DNA of 64,000 bases from NCBI RefSeq assembly GCF_024357955.1, contig NZ_JANEYT010000005.1, positions 62,001 to 126,000 on the forward strand. Reading direction: 5' to 3'. The notes beneath the pieces were generated by a model that searched no databases, was not told where the DNA came from, and saw nothing but the letters and a program-made list of their open reading frames with translations. How positions within the stretch are numbered: position 1 is the first letter of the stretch; each line of letters opens with the position of its first letter. The position numbers were made by a program, and so were the translations under genes. The DNA comes from Photobacterium pectinilyticum (lineage in GTDB: Bacteria; Pseudomonadota; Gammaproteobacteria; Enterobacterales; Vibrionaceae). This document shows, one piece after another, positions 56,553-64,000 of the stretch.

Positions 56553-57586
56553 TGAGTCACGCATTATCTGTTAAAGACCTAACCTGTAAATATCATGGTC
56601 AGGCGGTATTGGAAAACCTCTCATTGCCGGTAAAAGACAATGAGATTGTCTGCCTGTTAGGCGCCAGTGGTTGTGGCAAAACAACGCTGCTCAAGGCTAT
56701 CGCCGGCCTGCTGCCATTGGAAAGCGGGGTCATTCATATCAATGGCCGTATTATTGCCGATGAGCATACGTGGTTGCCGCCGGAGAAGCGAAACATCGGT
56801 ATGATCTTCCAGGACTATGCGTTGTTCCCGCACCTGACGGTAGCGGAAAATATCGCCTTTGGCCTGCGTGATTGGAGTAAGGCGAAAGTGGCTGCCAAGA
56901 TCCAGCAGATGTTAGAGCTGGTTCGCTTGACTGGACTTGATAGCCGTTATCCGCACCAGTTATCCGGTGGTCAGCAGCAGCGTGTTGCTATTGCCCGGGC
57001 ATTGGCTTGCGAACCGGATTTGATCTTGCTGGATGAACCGTTCTCCAATATCGATACCCAAGTGCGCCACGGTTTGATCAAAGAGATCCGCCGTATTTTC
57101 AAGGCACAGGGAGTCACGGCAATTTTCGTTACCCACAGTCGTGAAGAGGCGTTTGCCTTTGCCGACCGCATGGCGGTCATGAACAACGGGGTGATTGAGC
57201 AGTTTGGTAGCGCAACGGAGCTTTACTACCGTCCAAGCAGTCGCTTTGTGGCAGAGTTTCTTGGTACCGGCTCTTACCTGCCGGTGACACTTGCGGGCGG
57301 TAATACCTTGTCGACGCCGTTCGGCGCGATTAACGTCAACAGCACGCCTGCTAGCAATGGTGATGCTGAGTGGCTGCTTCGCCCACAGAACCTCAAGGTA
57401 CAACCGGCAGACGACGGGGCTGGGGTGATTACCGAGCAACTGTTTATGGGAGATATCTGCCGCTATACGGTCGAATTCCAAGGCCACAGCCTGATTGTCA
57501 ATTCACACCTTATCTTGCAGATTGGCGAGAGAGTTGCAGTCACTCTGGAGCCGCATGAGCCAGTGGTGTTTGCGGCGGCAAGTTAG
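56552..57586 (+). CDS. fbpC: Ferric iron ABC transporter ATPase FbpC
   Basis: FbpC powers iron uptake. The 344 aa protein has Walker A GASGCGKTT (about 37-45), a Q-loop at FQDYALFPH, signature LSGGQQQR, Walker B LILLDEPF and the H-loop THSREEA. A C-terminal TOBE-like regulatory domain occupies about residues 240-344. It is coupled to fbpB by a one-base overlap and is the last gene of the Fur-controlled operon. Confidence 0.95.
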   Translation: MSHALSVKDLTCKYHGQAVLENLSLPVKDNEIVCLLGASGCGKTTLLKAIAGLLPLESGVIHINGRIIADEHTWLPPEKRNIGMIFQDYALFPHLTVAENIAFGLRDWSKAKVAAKIQQMLELVRLTGLDSRYPHQLSGGQQQRVAIARALACEPDLILLDEPFSNIDTQVRHGLIKEIRRIFKAQGVTAIFVTHSREEAFAFADRMAVMNNGVIEQFGSATELYYRPSSRFVAEFLGTGSYLPVTLAGGNTLSTPFGAINVNSTPASNGDAEWLLRPQNLKVQPADDGAGVITEQLFMGDICRYTVEFQGHSLIVNSHLILQIGERVAVTLEPHEPVVFAAAS

Positions 57587-57619
57587 CTCAACTAGTTTTT
57601 CTCATTGGCAGTACAAAAT

Positions 57620-57647
57620 ACAAGGCCGGTCTTATGACTGGCCTTGT
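57620..57647. terminator. Terminator between fbpC and litR
   Basis: ACAAGGCCGGTC-TTAT-GACTGGCCTTGT with one G-T pair, followed by TTGTG on the plus strand and ATTTTG on the minus. It probably serves both convergent genes. Confidence 0.75.
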
Positions 57648-57652
57648 TTGTG

Positions 57653-58243
57653 TTACTTTTTGAGTAGTGCTTTAATGTGGCTAGTTGCTAAAGCCTGCAT
57701 TTCTTCTCGTTCAGGGTTGATATTAGCTTGCAAGTAGAGGACATAGCATAAGCCCTGGAATTGCCATGCACGATCGCAGGCAGAAAGATCATCTGAGAGG
57801 TTTGCTTGTTCGAAGTATTCGGTAACTTTGGTGAAATGATCCTTGTTGCTACTGACAAAATGGGGCCAGATCTCCTCGCGGACAGAAGTGCTCCACTCGA
57901 ACCATACTTTTATCCAGTCTTGCTGATCTATTACCTCATCAATAAGGTGGTAGCAAACCTCGGTGAGCTGTTTTTCTAGTGGTTGCCCACTGGTAAAGCT
58001 GTCGGCCATCATCACTTTGAAGCGTTGCTCTACTTGGGTCAACACCTCTTCGACCAAGGCTTCACGGGTTGGGAAATAGTTGAAAACAGTGGCAACTGAA
58101 ACGTTGGCCATGTCGGCGATATCTGCATGGCCCGCTCGGCCGATGCCGCGTCTTGCAAAAACATCCAAGGCAAAGTTGAGAAGCTGTTCTTTGCGTTTCT
58201 CTGGGGATAGACGAGTCCTTGTTTTTTTCGCGAACGTATCCAT
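57653..58243 (-). CDS. litR: Quorum-sensing master regulator of the LuxR/HapR/LitR family (TetR-type)
   Basis: This is the vibrio-type TetR regulator at the end of the LuxO-Qrr cascade, controlling genes for high-density behaviour. With the ATG at 58243 it has 196 aa; an open extension to 58318 is not used, because the family begins M-D-x-x-AKKTRTRLSPEKRKEQLL exactly here. The helix-turn-helix HADIADMANVSVATVFNYFPTREALVEEV and DWIKVWFEWSTSVREEIWP match HapR/LuxR closely. It is next to hpt, as hapR is in V. cholerae. The leader carries a putative Qrr target. Confidence 0.9.
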   Translation of the reverse strand: MDTFAKKTRTRLSPEKRKEQLLNFALDVFARRGIGRAGHADIADMANVSVATVFNYFPTREALVEEVLTQVEQRFKVMMADSFTSGQPLEKQLTEVCYHLIDEVIDQQDWIKVWFEWSTSVREEIWPHFVSSNKDHFTKVTEYFEQANLSDDLSACDRAWQFQGLCYVLYLQANINPEREEMQALATSHIKALLKK

Positions 58244-58252
58244 GTCGATGAT

Positions 58253-58290
58253 TCCTAGCTCAATTGTCATTATTTTGATTGTGATTAGTT
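58253..58290 (-). promoter_or_regulatory. Putative Qrr small-RNA target in the litR 5' leader
   Basis: On the minus strand, TGACAATTGAGCTAGGA (58253-58269) next to the start codon can pair with the Qrr core CCTAGCCAACTGACG as I recall it: six pairs from GCTAGG, a bulged A, then most of CAACTGAC. The AGGA at its end is the litR ribosome-binding site, so pairing would block translation. Confidence 0.5.
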
Positions 58291-58395
58291 CTGCTTGTAA
58301 CTTTACAGTAGCAACCATTTATATTCAATCGTGTTTTATTCATTCTGTATCATATGATTGACAGGGGCGATAAAATAACTATTACTTTTTAGTGG

Positions 58396-58404
58396 TGATA
58401 GAAT
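58396..58404 (+). promoter_or_regulatory. Extended -10 promoter of hpt
   Basis: TGATAGAAT (58396-58404), with no strong -35. An upstream TTGACA at 58358-58363 might belong to another start. Confidence 0.45.
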
Positions 58405-58466
58405 AAGGCTCCGTTTTTACCGCAAGCCGACAGGCGGCTGATTGAGCCGTACTGATGGAGATAAAG

Positions 58467-59000
58467 ATGAAACATACCATTGAAGTAATGATTTCTGAGC
58501 AGGACGTTCAGGCACGTGTATTGGAGCTGGGAAAGCAAATTACTGAACATTATAAAGATTCAAAAGATCTTGTGATGGTGGGCCTATTGCGTGGCTCGTT
58601 TGTATTTATGGCTGATCTGGCTCGTGCGATTGAACTTCCACACGAAGTCGACTTCATGACTGCATCAAGCTATGGCAATACCATGGAAAGTAACCGTGAT
58701 GTCCGTATCCTTAAAGATCTGGATGATGATATCAAGGGCAAGGACGTACTGTTAGTTGAGGATATTATCGATACTGGTAATACCTTGACCAAGGTACGTG
58801 AGATCCTGTCGTTGCGTGAGCCAAATTCGATTGAGATATGCACCCTGCTCGATAAGCCGGAGCGCCGTGAAGTGCACGTTGACGTTAAGTGGGTTGGTTT
58901 CGAAATCCCTGACGAGTTTGTGGTGGGTGTCGGTATCGACTACGCACAGAAATACCGCCACTTGCCTTTTATCGGCAAGGTTATCCCACAAGAAGACTAA
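58467..59000 (+). CDS. hpt: Hypoxanthine phosphoribosyltransferase Hpt
   Basis: Hpt salvages hypoxanthine (and guanine) to IMP/GMP using PRPP. The ATG at 58467, with GGAG upstream, gives 177 aa beginning [13 protein letters not shown], as in E. coli; an ATG four codons earlier is less likely. The PRPP-binding motif [14 protein letters not shown] (about 92-105) and the early [13 protein letters not shown] are clear. It is divergent from litR across 223 bp and ends at a terminator shared with can. Confidence 0.96.
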   Translation: MKHTIEVMISEQDVQARVLELGKQITEHYKDSKDLVMVGLLRGSFVFMADLARAIELPHEVDFMTASSYGNTMESNRDVRILKDLDDDIKGKDVLLVEDIIDTGNTLTKVREILSLREPNSIEICTLLDKPERREVHVDVKWVGFEIPDEFVVGVGIDYAQKYRHLPFIGKVIPQED

Positions 59001-59022
59001 ACGTTTGAGCTTGTAGGGTATG

Positions 59023-59053
59023 AAAAAAGCGACTGCATGGCAGTCGCTTTTTT
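59023..59053. terminator. Bidirectional terminator between hpt and can
   Basis: AAAAAAGCGACTGC-ATG-GCAGTCGCTTTTTT, symmetrical between convergent genes. Confidence 0.94.
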
Positions 59054-59074
59054 ATGTTTAAAGGCCCACTTATT

Positions 59075-59728
59075 TTACCCTTTGCTAGGTAGAAGCTCAG
59101 CCATTGCAGCTTGGTAGGCAACTTCCAGTGATTCGCGGCTAGTTGCCGTGACCCCTAGGTCACTCAGTACCCCATCGTTGATACCGTAGATCCAGCCATG
59201 GATTTTGATTTGCTGGCCGCGTTCCCACGCCTGTTGCATTATGGTCGAATTACCGAGATTGTAAACTTGACTGGCAACGTTGATCTCGCACAATTTGTTG
59301 TCCCACTCCTCGCGTGGTAGTTGGCCTAAGTCAGAGCGGTGCTTCATGTAAAGATCGCGGATATGCAGTAGCCAGTTGTTGATAAGGCCAAGCTGTGGGT
59401 TCTCGATAGCGGCAGTGACACCGCCACAGCCATAGTGGCCACAAACGATGATATGGCGAACTTTCAGTACATCAACCGCGTACTGAACCACGGATAGACA
59501 GTTGAGATCGGTGTGGATCACTTGGTTGGCGACGTTACGGTGAACAAAGAGTTCGCCGGAGTCTAATCCGGTTAGGCGTTCGGCGGGAACGCGGCTGTCG
59601 GCACAGCCGATCCAGAGGTACTCGGGATGTTGGGCTTCCGCAAGGTGGCTGAAGAACTCAGGCTTTTCTTCCTTAATGTTTTCTGACCAAGCTACGTTAT
59701 TTGCGAATAGCTGTTTAATATCTGCCAT
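59075..59728 (-). CDS. can: Beta-class carbonic anhydrase Can
   Basis: Can hydrates CO2 to bicarbonate and supplies carboxylases. The 217 aa protein has the zinc ligands Cys42, His98 and Cys101 with the catalytic dyad Asp44-Arg46 (CADSRVPAE and GHYGCGGV). It also has the FVHRNVAN segment. It is convergent with hpt and divergent from yadG, the same order as in E. coli. Confidence 0.96.
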   Translation of the reverse strand: MADIKQLFANNVAWSENIKEEKPEFFSHLAEAQHPEYLWIGCADSRVPAERLTGLDSGELFVHRNVANQVIHTDLNCLSVVQYAVDVLKVRHIIVCGHYGCGGVTAAIENPQLGLINNWLLHIRDLYMKHRSDLGQLPREEWDNKLCEINVASQVYNLGNSTIMQQAWERGQQIKIHGWIYGINDGVLSDLGVTATSRESLEVAYQAAMAELLPSKG

Positions 59729-59924
59729 GATGATGCCTTTCTCTGATATTTTATACCCACAGTACAGGGAAGCTCCCTGATCCTGAGGAAAAACAATTTA
59801 CATAGGTATCAGTCCTGTAGAAGTTCTGAGAACTATGTAAACCGGCTTAACTATACACAAGCTGGTTGAATAGCAAATCGGAGTAGTTGTCCGAAGAAAG
59901 TTTCTAACATTAAGATCGCATTTT

Positions 59925-60857
59925 ATGAACGCTTTGGAAATAAAAAACTTAAACAAAACCTATAAAGGTGGCGTTAATGCACTGAAAAATATGAGCCTAT
60001 GTGTTAAGCAAGGCGATTTTTTTGCTTTGCTAGGCCCAAACGGGGCTGGTAAATCAACCACAATTGGCGTGATCAGTTCATTAGTGAATAAAACCTCGGG
60101 TGAGGTGAAAGTGTTTGGCTATGATCTGGATACTCAACTGGTCGAGGCCAAGAAGCAACTGGGGTTGGTGCCGCAGGAATTTAACTTCAACCAATTTGAG
60201 ACGGTCGAGCAGATCGTGATTAACCAAGCTGGTTACTACGGGGTGGAAAAGGCATTGGCTAAGGAGAGGGCGAAGAAATACCTCTCTCAGCTGGATCTGT
60301 GGGGTAAGCGCAAAGAACGTGCCCGTAACCTTTCTGGTGGGATGAAACGCCGCCTGATGATTGCTCGTGCATTGATGCACGAGCCGCGCTTGCTGATCCT
60401 TGATGAGCCAACCGCTGGCGTGGATATCGAGTTGCGTCGTTCGATGTGGGAGTTTTTGCGTGAAATCAACCGTGAAGGGGTGACGATTATTCTCACCACC
60501 CATTATCTCGAAGAAGCAGAAATGCTATGCCGCAATATCGGCATTATTAACCACGGTGAGCTGATCGAGAATACCTCGATGAAAGCACTGCTTGGCAAGT
60601 TGGAGGTCGAAACCTTCATTCTGGATGTCAAACTGAACGGCAATAAGCCTGTGCTCGAAGGCATGGGCTGGAAATTGCCGGATAACCACACTTTGGAAGT
60701 TGATATCAACAAAGGGGACAGCCTCAATCATGTGTTTACCCAGCTGACCGAGCAGGGGATTGATGTTATCTCAATGCGCAATAAGGCTAACCGCCTTGAG
60801 GAGCTGTTTGTTACTTTGGTCAGTAATAGCAAGAACAAGCAAGGAGCCCAATCATGA
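59925..60857 (+). CDS. yadG: ABC-2 type exporter ATP-binding protein YadG
   Basis: YadG is the ATPase of an ABC-2 export system of unknown substrate. The 310 aa protein has Walker A GPNGAGKST (37-45), Q-loop VPQEFNFNQ, signature LSGGMKRR, Walker B LLILDEPTAGVD and H-loop TTHYLEEAE, then a C-terminal extension of about 85 residues. It overlaps yadH by 4 nt. The pair sits between can and the pan genes, as in E. coli. Confidence 0.92.
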   Translation: MNALEIKNLNKTYKGGVNALKNMSLCVKQGDFFALLGPNGAGKSTTIGVISSLVNKTSGEVKVFGYDLDTQLVEAKKQLGLVPQEFNFNQFETVEQIVINQAGYYGVEKALAKERAKKYLSQLDLWGKRKERARNLSGGMKRRLMIARALMHEPRLLILDEPTAGVDIELRRSMWEFLREINREGVTIILTTHYLEEAEMLCRNIGIINHGELIENTSMKALLGKLEVETFILDVKLNGNKPVLEGMGWKLPDNHTLEVDINKGDSLNHVFTQLTEQGIDVISMRNKANRLEELFVTLVSNSKNKQGAQS

Positions 60858-61624
60858 ACCGGCAGTATTGGATCGCATTTAAAAGCCTTATCACTAAAGA
60901 AGTGAACCGCTTTGCCCGGATCTGGGTACAGACCATGGTGCCACCCGCCATTACCATGACCTTGTATTTTGTTATTTTCGGTAACCTGATCGGCAGCCGT
61001 ATCGGGGAGATGGGCGGTTTTAGCTACATGGAGTATATCGTTCCCGGCCTGATCATGATGTCGGTGATCACCAACTCATACTCTAACGTGGCCTCATCGT
61101 TCTTCAGTGCCAAGTTCCAGCATAATATCGAAGAATTGTTGGTGGCACCGGTTCCCAACTATATCATCATTGCCGGTTTTGTCGGTGGTGGGGTACTGCG
61201 TGGTCTTGGGGTAGGCGTTATTGTCTCGGTGGTCTCTTTGCTGTTTGTCGACCTGCAGATTGCGCACTTTGGTGTGGTAGTCGCAACGGTACTGATGACA
61301 TCGGTGGTCTTTTCATTGGGTGGCTTGATCAATGCTGTGTTTGCCAAAACCTTTGATGATATCAGTATTATTCCAACCTTTGTCTTAACGCCTTTGACCT
61401 ATCTCGGTGGTGTGTTTTATTCACTGAGTTTGTTACCGGAGTTCTGGCAAGGTGTCTCCAAGCTGAATCCGATAGTCTACATGGTCAATGCGTTCCGCTA
61501 TGGCTTCCTAGGTGTGTCAGATGTCGGTATCGGTACATCTTTCGCGGTACTGGGGGTCTTCACTGCTATTCTGTATAGCTTGTGTTACTACTTGATCTCG
61601 CGCGGTATTGGCCTGCGTTCGTAA
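60854..61624 (+). CDS. yadH: ABC-2 type exporter permease YadH
   Basis: YadH is the membrane partner of YadG. The 256 aa protein has six hydrophobic segments and the ABC-2 signature region VFSLGGLINAVFAKTFDDISIIPTFVLTPLTYLGGVFYSLSLLP. Substrate is unknown. A terminator shared with panC lies 31 bp downstream. Confidence 0.92.
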   Translation: MNRQYWIAFKSLITKEVNRFARIWVQTMVPPAITMTLYFVIFGNLIGSRIGEMGGFSYMEYIVPGLIMMSVITNSYSNVASSFFSAKFQHNIEELLVAPVPNYIIIAGFVGGGVLRGLGVGVIVSVVSLLFVDLQIAHFGVVVATVLMTSVVFSLGGLINAVFAKTFDDISIIPTFVLTPLTYLGGVFYSLSLLPEFWQGVSKLNPIVYMVNAFRYGFLGVSDVGIGTSFAVLGVFTAILYSLCYYLISRGIGLRS

Positions 61625-61655
61625 CTGGCGAGCAAAAAATCGATTAAGCAAAAAT

Positions 61656-61683
61656 AAAAATCCCGGCATTGGCCGGGATTTTT
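61656..61683. terminator. Bidirectional terminator between yadH and panC
   Basis: AAAAATCCCGGC-ATTG-GCCGGGATTTTT. Confidence 0.94.
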
Positions 61684-61704
61684 CATGGTGATGGCAAAGG
61701 AAGA

Positions 61705-62583
61705 TTATTCCTCCGCAGCTGCTGCCGTTGCGGTATTGAGCTCAACCACTTGGTTGTCGATAAGGCGGGCTTTACCGAGGAAGGCTGACATCAAGATCAC
61801 TGCTTGCTGGGTGTCTTCGCTAACAGGTTGTAGGCTGACAGCATCGCGGATATAGACTTCATCCGGTTGTAATCCAGCTGCGCGCAACTGGTCATTGGCA
61901 TCCATTACGATTTCAGCGTAATCGGTGCGGCCACCGCGCATTTGGCTGCTGATCCAGCGCATGGTGCGGGCCAGTACAGGTGCACGCTGACGCTCGTCGA
62001 CGGTCAGGTAGCCATTGCGTGAACTCATGGCCAGACCATCCATCTCTCGAACGGTAGCTACGCCAACAACGTCAATGTCCATCGCAAGGTCGATCACCAT
62101 CTGGCGGATCAGGGCCAGTTGCTGGTAGTCCTTCTCACCAAAACAGGCGATATCTGGCTGAACAATATTGAACAGCTTGGCTACAACCGTCGAGACGCCA
62201 CGGAAGTGACTTGGGCGCAATGCACCTTCAAGCATGGTGGATAGCCCTGGTACTTCTACAAAAGTTTGGCGATCCAGGCCTTCTGGGTACATGTTGCCGG
62301 GCGTCGGTGTAAAGATCAACTCCACCCCTTCGCTGTTCAGCTTGGCTAGATCGTCTTCCAGCGTACGCGGGTAGTTGTCGAGATCGTCTGCCTTGTCGAA
62401 CTGCATCGGATTGACAAAAATGCTAACCACGACCACATCTGCCAATTCACGGGCCTTGCGTACCAGTGTCAGGTGGCCTTCATGCAGGTTTCCCATTGTC
62501 GGTACGAAAGCAATCCGGCGGCCTTCACGGCGCCAGCTTCGGATTTGCTCTCGGATCGGGGCAATCTCGGCGAATGTTTGCAT
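61705..62583 (-). CDS. panC: Pantothenate synthetase PanC
   Basis: PanC condenses pantoate and beta-alanine with ATP to give pantothenate. The 292 aa protein has the nucleotidyl-transferase motif [11 protein letters not shown] (about 29-39, HxGH type), [10 protein letters not shown], the [12 protein letters not shown] segment, and a KMSKS-like SSRNGYL near 190. It is 9 nt downstream of panB. panD, which lies between yad genes and panC in E. coli, is not here. Confidence 0.96.
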   Translation of the reverse strand: MQTFAEIAPIREQIRSWRREGRRIAFVPTMGNLHEGHLTLVRKARELADVVVVSIFVNPMQFDKADDLDNYPRTLEDDLAKLNSEGVELIFTPTPGNMYPEGLDRQTFVEVPGLSTMLEGALRPSHFRGVSTVVAKLFNIVQPDIACFGEKDYQQLALIRQMVIDLAMDIDVVGVATVREMDGLAMSSRNGYLTVDERQRAPVLARTMRWISSQMRGGRTDYAEIVMDANDQLRAAGLQPDEVYIRDAVSLQPVSEDTQQAVILMSAFLGKARLIDNQVVELNTATAAAAEE

Positions 62584-62592
62584 TTTTATTCC

Positions 62593-63387
62593 TTATTCAA
62601 AGGTATGTTCTGGGCCCGGGAAGGTTCCGGCCTCGACATCTTCTAGGTATTTGGTAACGGCTGCACGCATCTCGCCGGTTTCTGCCAGGTAATTTTTGGA
62701 GAAACGGGGCATATAGTTTGCTGAGATCCCGAACATATCGTGCATCACCAGGATCTGACCATCGGTCACATTACCTGCACCAATGCCAATAACGGGTACT
62801 TCAACGGCCTTGGTGATGCGTTCTGCCAAGCTGGCCGGTACGCATTCGAGCAAGATGATCTGTGCACCCGCATTTTTCAGCAGGATAGCATCTTTTACCA
62901 TCTGCTCAGCGTGGTCGGAGTCACGTCCTTGCACTTTGTAGCCGCCAAAAATATTGACAGATTGAGGGGTTAGCCCCAAATGCGCACAGACTGGTACAGC
63001 GCGTTCGGTCAATTTGGTCACGGTTTCAGCGAGCCAGGCACCGCCTTCCAGCTTGACCATGTTGGCACCGGCACGCATCAAGGTGGCGGCATTTTCACAG
63101 GCTTGCTCAGGTGTGGCGTAGCTCATAAATGGCATATCAGCCATCAGTAACGAATTCGGGCTGCCAGCACGAACACTTCGGGTGTGGTAAGCGATATCAT
63201 CAACCGTTACCGGCAAGGTGTCTGGCTTGCCTTGCAGTACCATACCCAAGGAGTCACCGACCAGCATAACTGGGACGCCTTGTTGTTCGAACAGCTGGGA
63301 AAAGCTGGCATCGTACGCGGTAACTGAGGCAAATTTACGACCTTCCTGCTTCCATTTCATCAGGTCGTTGATAGTGATCTTTTTCAT
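62593..63387 (-). CDS. panB: Ketopantoate hydroxymethyltransferase PanB
   Basis: PanB makes ketopantoate from 2-ketoisovalerate and methylene-tetrahydrofolate, the first step to pantothenate. The 264 aa barrel has the start [48 protein letters not shown] and [19 protein letters not shown]. It is 28 nt after folK and shares the folate theme with it. The pcnB-folK-panB-panC order is as in E. coli. Confidence 0.96.
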   Translation of the reverse strand: MKKITINDLMKWKQEGRKFASVTAYDASFSQLFEQQGVPVMLVGDSLGMVLQGKPDTLPVTVDDIAYHTRSVRAGSPNSLLMADMPFMSYATPEQACENAATLMRAGANMVKLEGGAWLAETVTKLTERAVPVCAHLGLTPQSVNIFGGYKVQGRDSDHAEQMVKDAILLKNAGAQIILLECVPASLAERITKAVEVPVIGIGAGNVTDGQILVMHDMFGISANYMPRFSKNYLAETGEMRAAVTKYLEDVEAGTFPGPEHTFE

Positions 63388-63415
63388 GTGTTCTCCCTTT
63401 GGTCCTGAGAAACGG

Positions 63416-63901
63416 TTACTGAGACCAGATGCCCAGCCCGTTGCGGTCTACCTGCTCCAGCAGTGTTTGTAGCGGAGTGTGATCCGGCAGTACCAACTCA
63501 GGGGCAATTTCAGCGAGTGGGTATAATACAAACTCGCGAACTTTCATTCCGTAGTGCGGTACCGTAAGGCGCTCGCAGTGATGTTCAAGGTCGCCATAAA
63601 GGACAATATCAAGATCTAGCGTACGTGGCCCCCAGCGCTCAGCCTTGCGGACACGACCGTGCTCTTGCTCGATAGACTGGGTACAGTCGAGCAGAGCCAA
63701 TGGGCTGAGTTCGGTTTCGACAGCGATGACAGCATTGATGTAATCTGGCTGATCCTGTGGTCCCATCGGGGTGCTGCTGTAGAGCGAGGACACGGCGATC
63801 ACATTGAGATCGGGGTGCTGCTTGAGCACCTCGATCGCACTGTTGGCCTGGGCGACAGGATCGGACAGGTTACTGCCGATCGCAATGTAGGCTTGGATCA
63901 T
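63416..63901 (-). CDS. folK: 6-hydroxymethyl-7,8-dihydropterin pyrophosphokinase FolK
   Basis: FolK transfers pyrophosphate from ATP to the pterin in folate synthesis. The 161 aa protein has the family's AIGSNLSDP start, [21 protein letters not shown] and [16 protein letters not shown] (metal and ATP ligands). Its start overlaps the pcnB stop by 4 nt (ATGA), so the two are translationally coupled. Confidence 0.96.
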   Translation of the reverse strand: MIQAYIAIGSNLSDPVAQANSAIEVLKQHPDLNVIAVSSLYSSTPMGPQDQPDYINAVIAVETELSPLALLDCTQSIEQEHGRVRKAERWGPRTLDLDIVLYGDLEHHCERLTVPHYGMKVREFVLYPLAEIAPELVLPDHTPLQTLLEQVDRNGLGIWSQ

Positions 63902-64000
63902 GATGATTTAGCCTGTGGCTTCTTGCGGCGCTGCGGACGACGGCGGCGGCGCGGTGCACCTGTACCACCCTCGTTGATTTCCTGGACCATCTGATGTCGC
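63898..64000 (-). CDS. pcnB: Poly(A) polymerase PcnB, C-terminal end (partial)
   Basis: Only the last 34 codons are inside the window. They encode a very basic tail ([20 protein letters not shown]) typical of the disordered C-terminus of PcnB, which polyadenylates RNA and controls decay. Its stop overlaps folK as in other gammaproteobacteria. Identity rests on the tail's composition and the pcnB-folK linkage. Confidence 0.8.
   Translation of the reverse strand, partial: RHQMVQEINEGGTGAPRRRRRPQRRKKPQAKSS

Noticed and set aside
58244-58318. 25-codon N-terminal extension of litR
   Set aside because: Family alignment and the AGGA site place the start at 58243; the extension is leader RNA with the putative Qrr site.
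59765-59779. Inverted repeat CAGGGA-AGC-TCCCTG between can and yadG
   Set aside because: Arms are only six bases with no other signal; too weak to propose as an operator.

Overview
The window is a stretch of chromosome from a marine gammaproteobacterium, most likely a member of the Vibrionaceae close to Photobacterium. The reasons are a LitR/HapR/LuxR-type regulator next to hpt, a pilABCD cluster of vibrio type, a dcw cluster without ddlB, and protein sequences that track E. coli and Vibrio homologues closely. Base composition is around 50 percent GC. I see no insertion sequence, prophage, tRNA, rRNA operon or CRISPR array.

Layout. (1) 1-2133: the 5' part of lpoA, divergent rsmI, and the RNase P RNA gene rnpB with its terminator. 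(2) 2181-19098: a complete division and cell wall (dcw) cluster, rsmH-ftsL-ftsI-murE-murF-mraY-murD-ftsW-murG-murC-ftsQ-ftsA-ftsZ-lpxC. It is tightly packed with many 1 to 20 nt overlaps, has internal promoters before ftsQ and lpxC, and lacks mraZ and ddlB. (3) 19578-22819: secA and mutT. (4) 22941-29002, minus strand: pilA-pilB-pilC-pilD-coaE-zapD-yacG. (5) 29306-38342: nadC, ampD, and the pyruvate dehydrogenase operon pdhR-aceE-aceF-lpdA with a perfect PdhR operator. (6) 38515-43907: an accessory envelope locus with a glycine-tract lipoprotein, a secreted LruC-domain protein and a divergent PlpD-type patatin autotransporter. (7) 44182-51773: acnB, doxX, a glycerate cluster (cdaR, gntP-family permease, glycerate kinase) and yacL. 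(8) 51823-53617: glnK-amtB with a sigma54-like promoter and a putative NtrC site. (9) 53661-57647: a Fur-type ferric iron ABC importer, fbpABC. (10) 57653-64000: litR, hpt, can, yadGH, panC, panB, folK and the 3' end of pcnB.

The backbone order matches the E. coli dcw-to-panBC region. The vibrio-specific or accessory material sits as discrete inserts between conserved genes: LruC/PlpD, glycerate, glnK-amtB, fbpABC and litR. Genes expected by comparison with E. coli but absent here are mraZ, ddlB, secM, guaC and ampE.

Functionally the window covers peptidoglycan precursor synthesis (MurC-F, MraY, MurG), its polymerisation and division use (FtsW, FtsI, FtsQLAZ, ZapD, LpoA), wall recycling (AmpD), lipid A commitment (LpxC) and protein export (SecA). 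It also covers entry into and early steps of the TCA cycle (PDH, AcnB), and nitrogen, iron and glycerate uptake, each with a visible regulatory sequence or linked regulator. The most interesting items are the LruC/PlpD surface locus, a terminator stem that doubles as a putative NtrC site before glnK, a putative Qrr small-RNA target in the litR leader, a second GntR-type palindrome upstream of pdhR, and signs of mraZ loss.
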